Shown: positions 62,619 to 64,000 of the stretch, one piece after another
How positions within the stretch are numbered: the first letter of the stretch is position 1
Layout of the letters: each line of letters begins with the position of its first letter
DNA from: an uncultured Acinetobacter sp.
GTDB taxonomy: Bacteria > Pseudomonadota > Gammaproteobacteria > Pseudomonadales > Moraxellaceae
NCBI RefSeq assembly: GCF_947493735.1
Contig: NZ_CANLSL010000001.1
Span: 1-64,000, forward strand
DNA length: 64,000 nt
Direction of reading: 5' to 3'
Position numbers and translations under genes: made by a program
The notes under the pieces: generated by a model
Databases searched by the model: none
The model's input: the letters and a program-made list of their open reading frames with translations, nothing else
Told to the model about the DNA's origin: nothing

Positions 62619-64000
62619 TTAACTTGCCAATTTCTTTTGTGCAGGTTTGACAGCTTGTGATTTTTTCTCAAATTTTAAGATCGGATCATCGAAGCGTGCA
62701 TTTTTAAGCGCATCACGATCTGCATAATAGCTCGCCTCATTCTTCCACGGTGACTTTGTACCTTGACGTGGCATGATCTGATCAGCACGTTTGATATAAC
62801 CCGAAGTCAAACTACTCCCCATCAAACTATCAGTTGATTTGGCGGACGAATCACCTTGAGCAGTCACCGTTGCAAGTTGATTTTGATCCATATGCGTTAG
62901 CAAACGGGCAAGATAATCTGCAACAACATCGACTTTCAACGTCCAAGATGCGTTGGTATAACCAATAATCAATGCAAAATTTGGAATATCGCTAATCATC
63001 GCACCCTTATACATCATTGCATCACGTGTATTGATTTTCACACCATCCTTCGTCGCATTAATGCCACCAAGCAACTGAATTTCAAGCCCTGTTGCAGATA
63101 CCACAATATCCGCCTCAATCTTCTTACCTGACTTCAAGACCACGCCATTTTCTTCAAAATAATCAATATGATCCGTTTCAATAAATGCCTGCCCTTCACG
63201 AAGCACTTTAAACAAATCACCATCTGGAACAACACAAAGACGCTGATCCCACGGATTATAGGTCGGGGTAAAGTGTTTCATATCGACCTTACCTTTTAGC
63301 TGTTGTTTCACACCTGCAAGAAGCAATTTACGTAAAATCTTCGGTTGTGCTTTTGCTAAAGCATAAATACCACGTTGCACAGCAATATTACGTTTACGAG
63401 TCAGCTGATAGGCACGGTCTTCTGACATAAATTTCTGCATGGTTTTATAGACCATATCAACCGATGGCACGGTGGCAATATAAGTCGGTGAGCGTTGAAG
63501 CATAGTCACGATCGCACCTTGTTTCGCCATTGCAGGTACCAACGTAATCGCCGTTGCACCACTACCTATGATCAGCACTTTTTTACCGACAAAATCTAGG
63601 TTTTCAGGCCAATGCTGTGGATGGATAAATTGCCCTTTAAAACGATCAGCTTGTGGAAAGTCAGGTTGAAAACCATTCGCATAGTTGTAATAACCAGTAC
63701 AGCTCACCACAAAGTTTGCTGTCCATTGTTCTTTTTTACCATAGTTATCTACGGTCAATTCCCACAATTGCGCTTCAGAATTCCAATTCGCAGATACAAT
63801 CGCATGTTTAAATTTAATTTTTTGATTTAATTTATTTTCATCAATGGTTTCTTGCAGATATTCACAAATTGCGGCCCCATCAGCAAGTACACTCGCTTTT
63901 CGCCACGGCTTAAACTCAAAACCAAAGGTAGACATATCCGAATCTGAGCGAATTCCTGGATATTGGAATAAACTCCACGTTCCGCCGATACGGTCACGAC
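62619..64000 (-). CDS. almA: AlmA-like flavin monooxygenase (5' end outside window)
   Basis: Flavin-binding monooxygenase that continues past the right edge; 460 codons are seen. The frame upstream of the first methionine reads DRIGGTWSLFQYPGIRSDSD, the conserved region after the first FAD motif. Further features are FKGQFIHPQHWPE (the FxGxxxHxxxW-type monooxygenase signature), KKVLIIGSGATAITLVPAMA (NADPH site) and MLQRSPTYIATVPS. The order and wording match Acinetobacter AlmA, which starts growth on very long n-alkanes (about C32 and above). The substrate is inferred. Confidence 0.88.
   Translation of the reverse strand, partial: RDRIGGTWSLFQYPGIRSDSDMSTFGFEFKPWRKASVLADGAAICEYLQETIDENKLNQKIKFKHAIVSANWNSEAQLWELTVDNYGKKEQWTANFVVSCTGYYNYANGFQPDFPQADRFKGQFIHPQHWPENLDFVGKKVLIIGSGATAITLVPAMAKQGAIVTMLQRSPTYIATVPSVDMVYKTMQKFMSEDRAYQLTRKRNIAVQRGIYALAKAQPKILRKLLLAGVKQQLKGKVDMKHFTPTYNPWDQRLCVVPDGDLFKVLREGQAFIETDHIDYFEENGVVLKSGKKIEADIVVSATGLEIQLLGGINATKDGVKINTRDAMMYKGAMISDIPNFALIIGYTNASWTLKVDVVADYLARLLTHMDQNQLATVTAQGDSSAKSTDSLMGSSLTSGYIKRADQIMPRQGTKSPWKNEASYYADRDALKNARFDDPILKFEKKSQAVKPAQKKLAS

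Overview
This window is chromosomal DNA from an Acinetobacter (Moraxellaceae, Gammaproteobacteria), probably an environmental species. The evidence is a 16S rRNA 5' end at the left edge, an AlmA-type long-chain alkane monooxygenase at the right edge, an AbeM-type MATE pump, a dispersed type II secretion pair (gspF, gspG), and moderately AT-rich housekeeping genes with Acinetobacter-like sequences. There is no transposase, phage gene, CRISPR array or tRNA gene in the window.

Layout. 1-510: start of a leftward rRNA operon with tandem promoters. 510-13250: core genes (rluA, tusA, corC-lnt, gspG/gspF, priA, a KefB/C-type antiporter, hslO), interrupted by C/T-rich hairpins and three tandem tiny ORFs at 4568-5166 and by a frameshifted small membrane-anchored gene at 9778-10159. 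13257-17900: a dispersed intergenic repeat, a PspC protein, a RelB/DinJ + PemK/MazF-like toxin-antitoxin pair, a phospholipase D-like protein and a FabR-like regulator. 18087-26715: hemW, ydcZ-like, abeM-like, an ABC1/UbiB kinase, a candidate small RNA, a Sel1-repeat protein, a second copy of the dispersed repeat, crcB, an SDR enzyme and a HopJ-like protein. 26768-28921: a compact AT-rich three-gene operon (TIGR04255 protein, HTH protein, protein of unknown function) inserted between core genes. 29000-39505: core metabolism (TIGR03862 flavoprotein, TrmB-like enzyme, yacG, hemH, DUF4062, murI, ETF-ubiquinone oxidoreductase, DUF192). 39581-40795: a two-gene AT-rich cassette bracketed by imperfect 38-bp direct repeats. 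40835-42539: a sulfide/persulfide-type operon (two YeeE/YedE halves plus an ETHE1/Blh-like metallo-hydrolase). 42608-42873 and 59892-60157: two copies of a 266-bp MITE-like element with 18-bp terminal inverted repeats, TA flanks and an internal stem that covaries between copies. 42888-57800: hisA, rppH-ptsP, aidB-like, katG preceded by a strong-SD 36-codon ORF, a methyltransferase, a membrane-anchored Holliday-junction-resolvase-like protein and an orphan ParA. 57891-64000: AI-2E-family permease, lipoprotein SodC, SulP transporter, a pyridoxamine-oxidase-fold protein and a partial almA.

The most original signals are the structured MITE pair with compensatory stem changes, the TIGR04255 operon, the direct-repeat-bracketed cassette, and several short or broken genes that a length-filtered ORF search misses.
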